From contig NZ_CP025781.1 of NCBI RefSeq assembly GCF_004194535.1, positions 1,612,001 to 1,676,000 of the forward strand: a stretch of DNA of 64,000 nucleotides, read 5' to 3'. Below are positions 37,787 to 46,681 of this stretch, in pieces (the first letter of the stretch is position 1; every line of letters begins with the position of its first letter). Under the pieces are notes generated by a model. It searched no databases, was not told the DNA's origin, and saw only the letters and a program-made list of their open reading frames with translations. Made by a program: the position numbers and the translations under genes. The DNA is from Iodobacter fluviatilis (GTDB lineage: Bacteria; Pseudomonadota; Gammaproteobacteria; Burkholderiales; Chitinibacteraceae).

Positions 37787-38950
37787 TCAAATCATCACCA
37801 CCCGCCGCATTTTCTGCGCGGTGTAGCTCAGGCTTGCCAGCAAAATCACCACGCAAACCAAGATGGGGATCAGCACTTCTGCAAGGCTCAAGGTTTCGCC
37901 ATTCAGTATTTTGATAATCAGCTGGTTTTGCGCCAAGAGCGGCGTCCAAGAAAACCAGACTGGATCAGCTCCCTGTTTTAACATGCCGATCACTAGGGCG
38001 AGGGGAGCAAGCAGCATCAACATCGAGTTTCTGGCCTGCGCTTCCTTATGGCTTTTACCATTAATCGCCACGGCGATTTGCAGGGCGGCAATGGCTAGCG
38101 CCAGCGGGCATAGCACGGCCAAAAATACAAAAGCGTCTTTGATTGAGAATTGAAAAGCGATTTTTAATACTTCGTTTTTAATTAAAAATAGCGAGGGGAA
38201 AATACTCATCACATTAAAAAACAATACACAAACCGTGAGCGTTCCCACCGCCGCCCATTTGCCCAGAGCAAAATGCCAGCTCGATACCGGATTCATCATT
38301 AAGGGCTCTAGTGAGCCACGTTCGCGCTCCCCTGCCGAAGTATCAATCGCCGCATACATGCCCACGCCTAATAGCGTCATAATAAACATAAAGGGCAGCA
38401 TTTCTTTTAAGCCCGCACTCTGTTGATTTTGTGCTCGGCTTAAATGGCGCTCTTCTACTTTTAATACCGCCAGCACTTCTGCCGAAACACCGCGCAATGC
38501 CAGATTTAATCCCGCCCTTTCTTGCATAAAGCCCTGCAATAATAGTTTCACCGGCCGCACTCCCATTTGGGAATCTTTATTGGCTAGGTCGCTGATAATT
38601 TCTACCTTTGGTGCAATGCCTTGGGCAAACTGGCTGGCAAAGTCTTTAGATAAAAACAACACTGGCTCGGAGTATTCCTTGCTATGCAGTTTTTGGGCGT
38701 AATCAGCTGAGGCGGGTTTAATTTCAAAGCCTTGGCGCTGAATATAATTCACCAACTCCGGCGCGTAATCAGCGCCTAGTACGCGAATAAAGCGTTTCTC
38801 ATTTTGCTCATCCATTCTGGAATAAGCTTCAGAGCTGATAAATAAAAAGAAGGGCATGCCCATTAAAGAAGACAAAATCACCACCAGCATCGTGCGCTTG
38901 TCTCTTAATGAATCAACCCATTCTTTTTTAAATATTTCCCAAATCATCAT
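37787..38950 (-). CDS. ABC-2 type permease (NatB-like)
   Basis: Membrane subunit of an ABC exporter, 387 residues. An N-terminal span (about 20-40) is followed by a large extracytoplasmic domain of about 130 residues. A second cluster of five spans begins at MLPFMFIMTLLGVGMYAAID. The loop AGERERGSLEPLMMNPVSS is the hallmark of ABC-2 permeases of the NatB type. The ATPase gene lies upstream on the same strand, separated by a CACAGAG repeat. Known relatives export sodium or unknown substrates; the substrate here is undetermined. Confidence 0.88.
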   Translation of the reverse strand: MMIWEIFKKEWVDSLRDKRTMLVVILSSLMGMPFFLFISSEAYSRMDEQNEKRFIRVLGADYAPELVNYIQRQGFEIKPASADYAQKLHSKEYSEPVLFLSKDFASQFAQGIAPKVEIISDLANKDSQMGVRPVKLLLQGFMQERAGLNLALRGVSAEVLAVLKVEERHLSRAQNQQSAGLKEMLPFMFIMTLLGVGMYAAIDTSAGERERGSLEPLMMNPVSSWHFALGKWAAVGTLTVCVLFFNVMSIFPSLFLIKNEVLKIAFQFSIKDAFVFLAVLCPLALAIAALQIAVAINGKSHKEAQARNSMLMLLAPLALVIGMLKQGADPVWFSWTPLLAQNQLIIKILNGETLSLAEVLIPILVCVVILLASLSYTAQKMRRVVMI

Positions 38951-38979
38951 GCGCTCATTTCCAGTTTATTATGTATTTA

Positions 38980-39090
38980 AAACCCAAGTCTTAAACTACG
39001 GAGTTTGGGAGAACACGGAGTAAACCAACATATAGAATGATTTTATCCGTGGTACTCCGTGCTCTCTGTGGTTCAAGATTTAGGTTTTGT
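38980..39090. repeat. CACAGAG-type inverted repeat element between the ABC exporter genes
   Basis: The left arm AAAACCCAAGTCTTAAACTA then CGGAG faces the right arm CTCTCTGTGGTTCAAGATTT then AGGTTTT. Inner CACGGAG and CTCCGTG segments also pair. It is one of the most complete copies, with outer ends AAAACCCAAGTCTT and AAGATTTAGGTTTT inverted. Confidence 0.8.
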
Positions 39091-39124
39091 TCGTGCACTT
39101 GAGTAATCACCATTTTTGAATATT

Positions 39125-39883
39125 TCAAGCAAAGGCCAGTTTCACAAACGCGTCTTCAAAATTGTTTTCTGCGGCCTGATTTAATAGCTCAGCTACCGTA
39201 CCCTGTGCGACGGTTTCACCGCCTGCAACGATCACTACATGATCACAAAGCCGCTCTACTTCTTGCATGATATGAGTCGAGAACAGAATGCATTTACTGC
39301 CGCCAGCTGGCGATTTTAGCCATGCCAGAAACTCGCGCAGCGCTCTTGTTGCCAACACATCAAGGCCATTTGTGGGCTCGTCCAGAATAATATTCTGCGG
39401 ATCATGTACCAGCGCCCTTGCCAGTGCCGTTTTCATTTTCTCGCCCTGACTAAAACCTTCGCAGCGCCGCTCCATCAAGGCGCGCATATCCAGCGCATCG
39501 GCCAGTGCCGTGGCACGCTCGTTGGCCTCATCCCTACTCATGCCGTGCAGCACGCCGTAGTAAGCAATATTTTCACGAGCGCTCAGCCTTGGGTACAAGC
39601 CCCTCGCATCGGACAACACCCCCATCCGCGCTTGCGTGGCCTGCTTACCTGCCTCCACCTGCACACCATCGACCAACACCCGTCCGGAATCCGCAGGCAG
39701 TAAGGCGGCAATCATGCGCAAAGTGGTGGTCTTACCTGCGCCATTCGCACCCAACAAGCCCGTCACCACGCCATCTGCTGCGCTAAAGTGAATATCCTTC
39801 ACCGCCTGAACCACGCTTTTAGAACGACGCGGCCAAGCGGCCTCACGAACAAATTGCTTAGATAATTGCTCGACAATAATCAT
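39125..39883 (-). CDS. ABC transporter ATP-binding protein (NatA-like)
   Basis: ATPase partner of the ABC-2 permease downstream, 252 residues. Walker A GANGAGKTTTLR (about 44-55), Q-loop region VLSDARGLYPRLS, signature FSQGEKMKTALARAL, Walker B IILDEPTNGLD and switch LFSTHIMQE. Domain order is typical of CcmA/NatA exporter ATPases. Both genes sit between CACAGAG repeats. Confidence 0.9.
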   Translation of the reverse strand: MIIVEQLSKQFVREAAWPRRSKSVVQAVKDIHFSAADGVVTGLLGANGAGKTTTLRMIAALLPADSGRVLVDGVQVEAGKQATQARMGVLSDARGLYPRLSARENIAYYGVLHGMSRDEANERATALADALDMRALMERRCEGFSQGEKMKTALARALVHDPQNIILDEPTNGLDVLATRALREFLAWLKSPAGGSKCILFSTHIMQEVERLCDHVVIVAGGETVAQGTVAELLNQAAENNFEDAFVKLAFA

Positions 39884-39913
39884 AAACTGCCTTTAAAAGA
39901 CTTCTAAAAACAT

Positions 39914-40075
39914 CAGTTCTGTAGACACAGAGAACACGGAGAAGGGCAAAAACGAGAAGAAACTTCGAGATAAATGAATCTAAAACCATGCCGGATAAGT
40001 GCTGCGGGCTTGGTTTTACTCCGCCTTTCTCAGTGGCTCTGTATGCTTATTTAGCTCTGTGTCTACAAATCTTTT
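39914..40075. repeat. CACAGAG-type inverted repeat element (CTGTAGACACAGAG subfamily)
   Basis: The left arm TTCTGTAGACACAGAGAAC then ACGGAG faces the right arm TTAGCTCTGTGTCTACAAAT near 40050-40070. It is the same subfamily as 15591-15738. Confidence 0.75.
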
Positions 40076-40083
40076 TAGGCCAA

Positions 40084-41469
40084 TCACCCCTTAGGCAAGG
40101 CCCATACCGTAGGCCTTGGGATGGGTTTTACGCAGCTTAGGTCTACTTTTTGCGCGTCTTCTGCATTTATAAAGCGATAGACCAGATCATCCACGCAGCT
40201 TTGCATCAACATGCCGTGGCCAGATTTGCCCAGCACCACGTGCCGAGCCTTGGCTCCCAGCGCTTTAGCGACGTGGGTCGCGTGCTGAGGCGGCGTAACT
40301 GGATCAAGCCCGCCGCTCAGTAGCAATACAGGTGCAGCGCTTTTAGGCAGGGTATAGAAAACCGCAGGCACAGTGCCGCGCGGCCAAACACCGCAGACTT
40401 TGCGGTAGGTTTCGCTGCGAAAGCGGCCAAAATCATCATCCACTACCGGCAAGCGGCCCGCTTCCTCGGCACACCAAACCGAATAATGCATACCTACAAA
40501 AATCTTGCCTGCATTGGGCAAAGCAGTCTGCCCGCTAAGAGCCAACAGCGGATTAAAGCGCCCAGCCTTTGCCTCTGTAATGGCAAACGGCAGGCCCGAG
40601 CTATTCACCGGTGAATACAGCACCGCCGACACCATGCCCAACACAGTATCGCGGCTTATGGTTACGCTAGCCTCGGTATTTAAACGCGGGTGCATTAAAA
40701 CGGTGGTTTTGGGCATGCTCGCAAGCAGCTCTCGCCAGTTTTGCACCAGCTTGGGGTAGGCTTGTTGGCATGCTGCATCGCGACTGCAATCGCTAAACAA
40801 GCTATCGAGTGATTTTTGTATATCGTTGCCGGATATTGCGTAATCAGGTGGCAACACGCCATCGAGCACCACACGCCGCACCGCTTGTGGATACTGGCGC
40901 AAATACTCCAGCCCCACGCGTGTGCCATAAGAAACGCCCAGCAGGTTAATCGCTGGATAGCCCTCGCTTTTGCGTACCGCTTCTAAATCCTGCACAGCAA
41001 TGCTAGTGGTAAAGAAGCGCAGATCGCCATAGGGGAGTTTTTGCAGCTGAGCCTTGCAGCTTTTAAGCGCGGCAATGCCCAAATCAGCATCAGCAATCTT
41101 GCTTAAATCCTCAGTTTCTGGGCACTCCAATGGCGCGGAGCGCCCCGTACCGCGCTGATCTACAAACACTAAATCACGACGGCGCTGCAGTTTATTAAGT
41201 GGCCCTTCCGCCCAGCTGGCGATATTTATCGCGCTTTGGCCTGGGCCACCTGCCAGCATAAACACGGGATCAGCGAGTTTATTACGGTCTTGCGCCTGCA
41301 AAACCATATAGTGAATTTGGATTTTTTTACCAGAAGGATCAAGAGGATTCAGCGGGCGTTCAATTTGCCCGCACTGTACTTCGCTAGCAAAGCCATCAAT
41401 ACGGCAAGGCTTAGTTGCCGCATGCGCAGAAAAGCTGAATAAGAGAAGGGCGAGAATTAATACTTGCAT
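40084..41469 (-). CDS. Secreted alpha/beta-hydrolase peptidase (tripeptidyl/prolyl aminopeptidase family)
   Basis: Exported serine peptidase. The start was set at ATG 41469 (MQVLILALLLFSFSAHA), giving 461 residues with a signal peptide of about 17; the frame stays open further up only because it runs into a tRNA gene. Oxyanion region AGGPGQSAINIASW, nucleophile elbow GVSYGTRVG, Asp in LLLSGGLDPVTPP and His in GKSGHGMLMQSC complete the catalytic triad. A C-terminal TAP-like domain is present. Substrate specificity is not predictable. Confidence 0.88.
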   Translation of the reverse strand: MQVLILALLLFSFSAHAATKPCRIDGFASEVQCGQIERPLNPLDPSGKKIQIHYMVLQAQDRNKLADPVFMLAGGPGQSAINIASWAEGPLNKLQRRRDLVFVDQRGTGRSAPLECPETEDLSKIADADLGIAALKSCKAQLQKLPYGDLRFFTTSIAVQDLEAVRKSEGYPAINLLGVSYGTRVGLEYLRQYPQAVRRVVLDGVLPPDYAISGNDIQKSLDSLFSDCSRDAACQQAYPKLVQNWRELLASMPKTTVLMHPRLNTEASVTISRDTVLGMVSAVLYSPVNSSGLPFAITEAKAGRFNPLLALSGQTALPNAGKIFVGMHYSVWCAEEAGRLPVVDDDFGRFRSETYRKVCGVWPRGTVPAVFYTLPKSAAPVLLLSGGLDPVTPPQHATHVAKALGAKARHVVLGKSGHGMLMQSCVDDLVYRFINAEDAQKVDLSCVKPIPRPTVWALPKG

Positions 41470-41542
41470 CGCGATCTTTGTATTAATAAGATTGGTGCAA
41501 GTATAACCTAGGGCTTGCCTAAAACGTGGCGAACGGAAATTG

Positions 41543-41571
41543 AAAAGCCCCTGATCACAGATCAGAGGCTT
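41543..41571 (-). terminator. Intrinsic terminator of the initiator tRNA array
   Basis: On the minus strand AGCCTCTGATC-TGT-GATCAGGGGCT is followed by TTTT. It lies just downstream of the last of three tandem tRNA genes. Confidence 0.85.
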
Positions 41572-41579
41572 AGTATTCT

Positions 41580-41655
41580 TGGTTGCGGGGACAGGACTCG
41601 AACCTGTGACCTTCGGGTTATGAGCCCGACGAGCTGCCAACTGCTCCACCCCGCG
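41580..41655 (-). tRNA. tRNA-fMet (CAT), copy 1
   Basis: 76 nt with encoded CCA. The anticodon is CAT in a stem closed by three G-C pairs (GGG-CTCATAA-CCC). Position 1 is C opposite A72 (unpaired), both hallmarks of initiator tRNA. The T arm ACAGGTTCGAGTCCTGT is intact. Confidence 0.97.
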
Positions 41656-41682
41656 ACGGGTGTCTTGTCTATATTGCATCAC

Positions 41683-41758
41683 TGGTTGCGGGGACAGGAC
41701 TCGAACCTGTGACCTTCGGGTTATGAGCCCGACGAGCTGCCAACTGCTCCACCCCGCG
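41683..41758 (-). tRNA. tRNA-fMet (CAT), copy 2
   Basis: Identical in sequence to copy 1 and separated from it by 27 bp of conserved spacer. Initiator features (C1-A72 mismatch, three G-C pairs in the anticodon stem) are present. Confidence 0.97.
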
Positions 41759-41785
41759 ACGGGTGTCTTGCTTATATTACATCGC

Positions 41786-41861
41786 TGGTTGCGGGGACAG
41801 GACTCGAACCTGTGACCTTCGGGTTATGAGCCCGACGAGCTGCCAACTGCTCCACCCCGCG
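41786..41861 (-). tRNA. tRNA-fMet (CAT), copy 3
   Basis: Identical to copies 1 and 2, again after a 27-bp spacer, so the tandem unit is 103 bp. It is probably the promoter-proximal gene of the three-gene transcript. Confidence 0.97.
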
Positions 41862-41984
41862 ACAGAGAGAGGCGGACTATAGCCTGTGTAGCGGCTAGCG
41901 TCAATGCTAATTCCAAAATTACCGCAAGAAACATGCCATGCCTCGCACCTATCTAGGGTCTGTTGACGGTTCATTCGCCATTGC

Positions 41985-42084
41985 GCTGAGCCGGAAAACG
42001 GCCAGACACAAGGCATGTGACGAAGGCAATAACGGGTTATTGCCGAGGAGCATCACGCAGTGAATGGCCATTTTCCGGCTCAGC
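41985..42084. repeat. Long nested palindrome between initiator tRNA genes
   Basis: GCTGAGCCGGAAAACGGCCA (41985-42004) is inverted at 42065-42084 with one mismatch. In the centre GGCAATAAC-GGG-TTATTGCC (42025-42044) forms a second perfect stem. The 100-bp unit could fold as a cruciform or RNA hairpin and resembles a MITE. The rest of the 41862-42394 gap shows no gene. Confidence 0.7.
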
Positions 42085-42352
42085 CCTTCGGGTTTAGCCC
42101 ATTTTTGAGCTTGGTCTTCCCGTGAGTACTAATAGCTCGATACGGCGATTAGATGCGGCTTGTGGATTTTTTACATCATAAAGTGCTCGATCCGTCATAC
42201 CCACAACTTGCAAGTTGCAAGATATTCTCTACCGACATCGCTAGGTTGCTGGATAAGCTCCAATTTGAGAACGCTGCATAATTGGCATTTTTATATTGCA
42301 TTGAATCAGTAATATGTGGCGATAAAAATCCAGCCCCACAAAAAAAGCATAT

Positions 42353-42388
42353 GAAAAAGCCGCTGTTCATTTGAACAGCGGCTTTTAT
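42353..42388 (-). terminator. Intrinsic terminator of the fourth initiator tRNA
   Basis: AAAAGCCGCTGTTC and GAACAGCGGCTTTT pair perfectly around AAAT on the minus strand and are followed by T residues. It lies directly downstream of tRNA copy 4, showing that this copy is a separate transcript. Confidence 0.93.
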
Positions 42389-42394
42389 AATTCT

Positions 42395-42470
42395 TGGTTG
42401 CGGGGACAGGACTCGAACCTGTGACCTTCGGGTTATGAGCCCGACGAGCTGCCAACTGCTCCACCCCGCG
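42395..42470 (-). tRNA. tRNA-fMet (CAT), copy 4
   Basis: Identical to the three tandem copies but about 530 bp away, with its own terminator. C1-A72 mismatch and a G-C-rich anticodon stem identify it as initiator. Confidence 0.97.
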
Positions 42471-42594
42471 ACAGAGGGCCGAACTGTACAAGAGCTTAAG
42501 CTCGGAGTCAATACAAAAGACATACTAAAAATGATTTACTCATAAATAAAATCTATTAAACCCTGCTTAAGCTCATAAGCAGGGTGCTTGGCAT

Positions 42595-43359
42595 CTACTC
42601 AACCAAGTCTTTATAGGCGTACCAAGTTGAGTGCCCTAGCAGTGGGAAAATCACGATCAAACCAATCACCGTAATAAAGCCAACGGCAGTAAGCAGCACA
42701 ATTAAAGCCGCCCATTGGATCATTACCACGCGATTTTCAGAGGTGGCACGCAGGCTGCACATCATGGCGGTGACGCTGTCGACTTCCCGATCGGCCAGCA
42801 TGGGAATCGAGATGGCCGTTAAGCCAAATACCAAAAAGGCGAGTAAGAAGCCTGCCAATGACCAAACAATGGTGAAGGGTAAAAACTCACCAATTAAAGA
42901 GCTCAAATAGCCAGACAAACTAACATCTTGTCCGCCGTAAAATATGGCAAATAAAATAGCTGAAAAGCGCTCCCAAGCAATCGCCACCATCGCTAATGCC
43001 AAGCCTAGAAAAGCCAGTTGCCCCATATTGGCCAATAAATCACGAATTGATTGCACAAAAGAAGTTGGCCTACCCTCTTCTCTTTCAGACGTCAGCTCAT
43101 AAATCCCTGCCGCCCCCAATGGAGCAAGCAGTAAAAACCCAGTAATTGAAGTGGTGAATAAATAAGGATTGTTTATAGCAAGAGACAAGACCAAAGCCCC
43201 CATCAAGGTAACAAGCAGACCATAAACCAAGCTTGGCCCTGGGTGCGCCCATAAATCTGTCCATCCTCTTTGTAGCCAAAGCACAGGGCTATTAGCTGCT
43301 ACCTTTCTAATTTTAGGCAGCGTGAAGTGCTGATCCAATACGGCCATATGTACGCTCAT
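42595..43359 (-). CDS. DUF2189 family integral membrane protein
   Basis: 254 residues from ATG 43359, preceded by AGAGG; a longer frame upstream lacks support. An N-terminal cytoplasmic segment with KIRKVAANSPVLWLQRGW leads into about six membrane spans. The pattern (RGW.DL..HPG.SL.YG) is typical of DUF2189 proteins, of unknown function and often near respiratory oxidase genes. It is divergent from the cytochrome oxidase operon, so a link to it is possible. Confidence 0.8.
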   Translation of the reverse strand: MSVHMAVLDQHFTLPKIRKVAANSPVLWLQRGWTDLWAHPGPSLVYGLLVTLMGALVLSLAINNPYLFTTSITGFLLLAPLGAAGIYELTSEREEGRPTSFVQSIRDLLANMGQLAFLGLALAMVAIAWERFSAILFAIFYGGQDVSLSGYLSSLIGEFLPFTIVWSLAGFLLAFLVFGLTAISIPMLADREVDSVTAMMCSLRATSENRVVMIQWAALIVLLTAVGFITVIGLIVIFPLLGHSTWYAYKDLVE

Positions 43360-43388
43360 GATTATCCTCTCTGGTGATGGCCTTTTTT

Positions 43389-43422
43389 CGGAGCCGCTTC
43401 GTATTAATCGAAGCTGGCTCCG
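43389..43422. promoter_or_regulatory. Hairpin in the coxB / DUF2189 divergent region
   Basis: CGGAGCCGCTTCG, loop TATTAAT, CGAAGCTGGCTCCG forms a 12-bp stem with one bulge, 30 bp upstream of the DUF2189 start. The rest of the 43360-43663 region holds a weak sigma-70-like pair (TTGCAT at 43564, TATGTT at 43586) and a very strong coxB ribosome site. No other gene is seen there. Confidence 0.4.
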
Positions 43423-43663
43423 CCCCTTGACCGATAAAAACTGGTGACCACAAAAACAGATGGTCATTTATTTTTTAGTACACCTTTGGCAATGGCCTTC
43501 TAAAAAGCAGACAGACGGTAGAAATTAGTAGTTTGGCGTAAGAAATATCATGAGCTATCTGACTTGCATATGTCAGATCTTCTGCTATGTTATATGAATA
43601 AAGATTAAATCTGCGACCGACCCTATTATTAAGAGGAAGGCGCTACACCTAGGGAGGTGAGTA

Positions 43664-44761
43664 ATGCGAAGACTTGCATTGGCATTAATGCTGCCTGCTG
43701 CTATTGCACAAGCGGGAAGCATGAACTTTCAGCCTGCTCAATCTGCAATAGCCCATGACATCACCAATCTACACACATTATTGATGTGGATTATTCTGGT
43801 GATTTTCTTTCTTGTGTTCGGGGTGATGTTTTACGCCATTTTAAGGCACCGAAAATCACTCGGCCATGCTGCCAAACCTTTCCACGAAAACACCACGGTC
43901 GAAATTCTCTGGACCATCATTCCAGCGCTCATTTTGATTGCGATGGCATGGCCCGCCGCCCGCGTAGTGATCGCACAAAAAGACACACGCGATTCAGAAA
44001 TCACCATTAAAGCCACCGGCTATCAATGGTTCTGGGGCTACAAATATCTGGATCATGGCGTTGATTTTAAAAGCCGTCTAACCACCAAACAGGATCAAAT
44101 CAACGATTACCAAGGCAATGCCAGCCCTAAGGGAGAGCATTATCTATTGGAAGTTGATGAGCCATTGGTGGTGCCTGTTGGCAAGAAAATCCGCATTCTG
44201 ACCACCAGTAACGATGTAATCCACTCTTGGGCGATGCCCGCTTTTGGGGTTAAGCAAGATGCAATTCCGGGGTTTATCCGTGACACTTGGTTTAAAGCAG
44301 AAAACACAGGCACCTTCCGTGGTCAGTGCTCCGAGCTCTGTGGCAAGGACCACGGCTTTATGCCTGTGGTCGTTAAAGTGGTTACAGATAAGGAGTTTCA
44401 AGAATGGGTTGGCAAGAAACAAGCCGAGGCTAAAGCCGCTGCCGACGATCCAAATAAAAAGTGGACCAAAGACGAGCTGATTGCCCGAGGCCGATCTGTT
44501 TATGAAATCAACTGCGTAGCCTGTCATAAGGCCGACGGCAAAGGCTCTGGCCCTTACCCATCGCTGGCTGGATCAAAAATCGCACTTGGTCCTATTGCCG
44601 ACCATCTTGGAATGGTGTTGAAAGGCAAAAATGCCATGCCCGCATGGAATGCTTTATCAGATACCGAGATTGCGGCAGTCGTCACTTACGAGCGCAATAG
44701 TTTTGGCAATACCGTAGGCGATGCTCTATACCCCGCCGATGTTAAAGCCGCCAGAAAGTGA
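43664..44761 (+). CDS. coxB: Cytochrome c oxidase subunit II with fused cytochrome c domain
   Basis: CuA-carrying subunit that accepts electrons from cytochrome c. 365 residues: a signal-like N-terminus, two membrane spans (about 37-60 and 83-100), the cupredoxin domain with aromatic motif GYQWFWGYKY and CuA site GQCSELCGKDHGFMPV, then a C-terminal class I cytochrome c domain with CVACH (about residue 285) and an axial Met in NAMPAW. The fused heme makes this a caa3-like subunit II. A near-perfect GGGAGGTGA ribosome site precedes ATG. Confidence 0.96.
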   Translation: MRRLALALMLPAAIAQAGSMNFQPAQSAIAHDITNLHTLLMWIILVIFFLVFGVMFYAILRHRKSLGHAAKPFHENTTVEILWTIIPALILIAMAWPAARVVIAQKDTRDSEITIKATGYQWFWGYKYLDHGVDFKSRLTTKQDQINDYQGNASPKGEHYLLEVDEPLVVPVGKKIRILTTSNDVIHSWAMPAFGVKQDAIPGFIRDTWFKAENTGTFRGQCSELCGKDHGFMPVVVKVVTDKEFQEWVGKKQAEAKAAADDPNKKWTKDELIARGRSVYEINCVACHKADGKGSGPYPSLAGSKIALGPIADHLGMVLKGKNAMPAWNALSDTEIAAVVTYERNSFGNTVGDALYPADVKAARK

Positions 44762-44771
44762 GGATAAACCC

Positions 44772-46421
44772 ATGACAACCGCACACGACACGCTGCATGC
44801 CCCTGCCCACGATCATGCGCATGAGGAGCATCACGTCTCCTTTGTGCAGCGCTGGCTTTACGCCACCAATCACAAAGACATCGGCACGCTTTATCTATGG
44901 TTTGCCTTTAGCATGTTTATTACTGGCGGCATTATGGCGCTGTGTATTCGCGCTGAGTTATTTCAACCTGGTCTGCAATTCTGGCAACCTGATTTCTTTA
45001 ATCAGCTGACCACTTTGCACGGCGTAATTATGGTGTTTGGCGCAATTATGCCGGCATTTACCGGCCTAGCTAACTGGATGCTGCCGCTGATGATCGGTGC
45101 GCCAGATATGGCGTTTGCACGGATGAATAACTGGAGCTTTTGGCTATTGCCTCCCGCAGCGGCACTGTTAATGATTTCATTTTTTGTACCCGGCGGCGCA
45201 GCGGCAGGCGGCTGGACGCTTTACCCACCGCTGTCGATTCAGGCGGGCATGGGGATGGATCTGGCGATTTTTGCCATCCACCTTTTGGGCTTATCGTCGA
45301 TTATGGGCTCGATCAATATTGTCACCACGGTGCTAAATATGCGCGCGCCAGGCATGACGATGCTGAAAATGCCGCTGTTTGGCTGGACGATGCTGATTAC
45401 GGCCTATCTATTGATTGCCGTGGCTCCGGTGCTGGCAGGCGCAGTGACGATGCTGCTCACCGACCGGCACTTTGATACGCACTTTTTCAAAGCCGTTGGC
45501 GGTGGCGACCCAGTATTGTTCCAGCATATTTTCTGGTTTTTTGGCCACCCCGAGGTCTATATCATGGCGCTGCCCGCTTTTGGTATCGTCAGCCAGATTA
45601 TCCCCACTTTTGCCCGCAAACCGCTGTTTGGTTATGTGTCGATGGTTTACGCCACCTGCTCAATCGCCATTCTGTCGTTTATGGTTTGGGGACACCATAT
45701 GTTTGCGGTGGGTATGCCCGCCAGCACCCAGCTGTTTTTTATGTTTCTCACCATGCTGATTGCCGTGCCAACTGGGGTAAAAGTCTTTAACTGGATCGCC
45801 ACCATGTGGCAGGGCAGCATGACTTTTGAAACGCCAATGTTGTTTTCAATTGGCTTTGTTTGCCTGTTTACCATTGGTGGATTTTCTGGGCTAATCCTTG
45901 CTATTGCACCGGTCGATACTCAAATGCAAGACACCTATTATGTGGTGGCCCATTTCCACTATGTGTTGGTGGCAGGCGCTCTGTTTACGCTCTTTGCCGC
46001 CACCTACTATTGGCTTCCAAAGTGGACAGGATTTATGTACCACGAAGGCCGCGGCCAGTTTCATTTTTGGTGGTCGATGATCTGGTTTAACGTCACATTC
46101 TTCCCGATGCACTTCTTGGGCCTCGCCGGAATGCCGCGCCGTATCCCTGATTACAATATGCAATTTACCGACTTTAACGCCATGGCGACGGTAGGTGCGT
46201 TCTGCTTTGGGCTAGGGCAAATTTTCTTCTTATACAACGTGATTCACACCATCCGTGGCGGTGTGGGCAAGGCTCCGGCCAAACCATGGGAAGGCGCTAA
46301 CACACTAGAGTGGGAAGTGCCCTCACCAGCACCACACCATACATGGGAAACACCGCCCTCTTTAGAAATGGTCGAAAAAGGCCTAAAAGCCCAAGGCTTA
46401 CTGGAAGGTCACCATGAGTAA
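44772..46421 (+). CDS. ctaD: Cytochrome c oxidase subunit I
   Basis: Catalytic subunit with heme a and the heme a3-CuB centre. The start was set at ATG 44772 (MTTAHDTLHAP), giving 549 residues with 12 spans. Key residues: His ligand in TTLHGVIMVFG, the Glu and His-Tyr crosslink segment WFFGHPEVYIMALPAFG, the CuB His pair in VWGHHMF, and HFHYVLV for hemes a and a3. A His-rich N-terminus (HAPAHDHAHEEHH) is notable. It begins 10 bp after coxB. Confidence 0.97.
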   Translation: MTTAHDTLHAPAHDHAHEEHHVSFVQRWLYATNHKDIGTLYLWFAFSMFITGGIMALCIRAELFQPGLQFWQPDFFNQLTTLHGVIMVFGAIMPAFTGLANWMLPLMIGAPDMAFARMNNWSFWLLPPAAALLMISFFVPGGAAAGGWTLYPPLSIQAGMGMDLAIFAIHLLGLSSIMGSINIVTTVLNMRAPGMTMLKMPLFGWTMLITAYLLIAVAPVLAGAVTMLLTDRHFDTHFFKAVGGGDPVLFQHIFWFFGHPEVYIMALPAFGIVSQIIPTFARKPLFGYVSMVYATCSIAILSFMVWGHHMFAVGMPASTQLFFMFLTMLIAVPTGVKVFNWIATMWQGSMTFETPMLFSIGFVCLFTIGGFSGLILAIAPVDTQMQDTYYVVAHFHYVLVAGALFTLFAATYYWLPKWTGFMYHEGRGQFHFWWSMIWFNVTFFPMHFLGLAGMPRRIPDYNMQFTDFNAMATVGAFCFGLGQIFFLYNVIHTIRGGVGKAPAKPWEGANTLEWEVPSPAPHHTWETPPSLEMVEKGLKAQGLLEGHHE

Positions 46422-46509
46422 GAATCTACGCACCGCACTGATCACCGCCAGCATCGCCGCCGCCTTTTTTGTGGGCATCATTATTCGGCGCTGGCTGATG
46501 GATGTGTAA
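46414..46509 (+). CDS. Small cytochrome oxidase-associated membrane protein
   Basis: A 31-residue open frame that overlaps the end of ctaD by 8 bp. It has a single hydrophobic segment (ITASIAAAFFVGIII) followed by RRWLMDV. Betaproteobacterial oxidase clusters often carry such a small assembly protein between ctaD and ctaG. The call rests on position and topology. Confidence 0.6.
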   Translation: MSKNLRTALITASIAAAFFVGIIIRRWLMDV

Positions 46510-46535
46510 AGGTAAACCTAAAATCTAAGCGCACG

Positions 46536-46655
46536 GATTGGTAGGGGCATGCTTTTTGTGCCCACGCCTACTGCACCAACCGCGCGGGTACAACGACGTG
46601 CCCACCCTAAGCGCTAAGGGCTTTATGTTCTCTGCGTCTACAGGTTTTTGTACGT
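46536..46655. repeat. GTGCCCAC palindromes plus a CACAGAG-family right arm
   Basis: GGTAGGGGCATG facing TGTGCCCACGCC, then CGTGCCCACC, form overlapping GGGCA/TGCCC hairpins. They are followed by TTCTCTGCGTCTACAGG (46628-46644), the right arm of the CTGTAGACACAGAG subfamily without a left arm. Confidence 0.55.
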
Positions 46656-46681
46656 TTTTCACCTGAATAAAAAAGGCAAAA

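Noticed and set aside
37680-37949. Minus-strand frame of 89 codons upstream of the acyltransferase
   Set aside because: It is an alternate frame over the end of the ABC-2 permease gene and has no recognisable domain.
41470-41682. Extension of the peptidase reading frame upstream
   Set aside because: It runs through the tRNA terminator and a tRNA-fMet gene; the signal peptide starts at ATG 41469.
41580-41861. Possible CRISPR-like array from the regular 103-bp period
   Set aside because: The repeated units are complete initiator tRNA genes, and the spacers are nearly the same sequence.
41777-42523. Open frames of 60-115 codons containing RGVEQLAARRAHNPKVTG
   Set aside because: This string is the translation of the tRNA-fMet genes and is a known type of spurious annotation.
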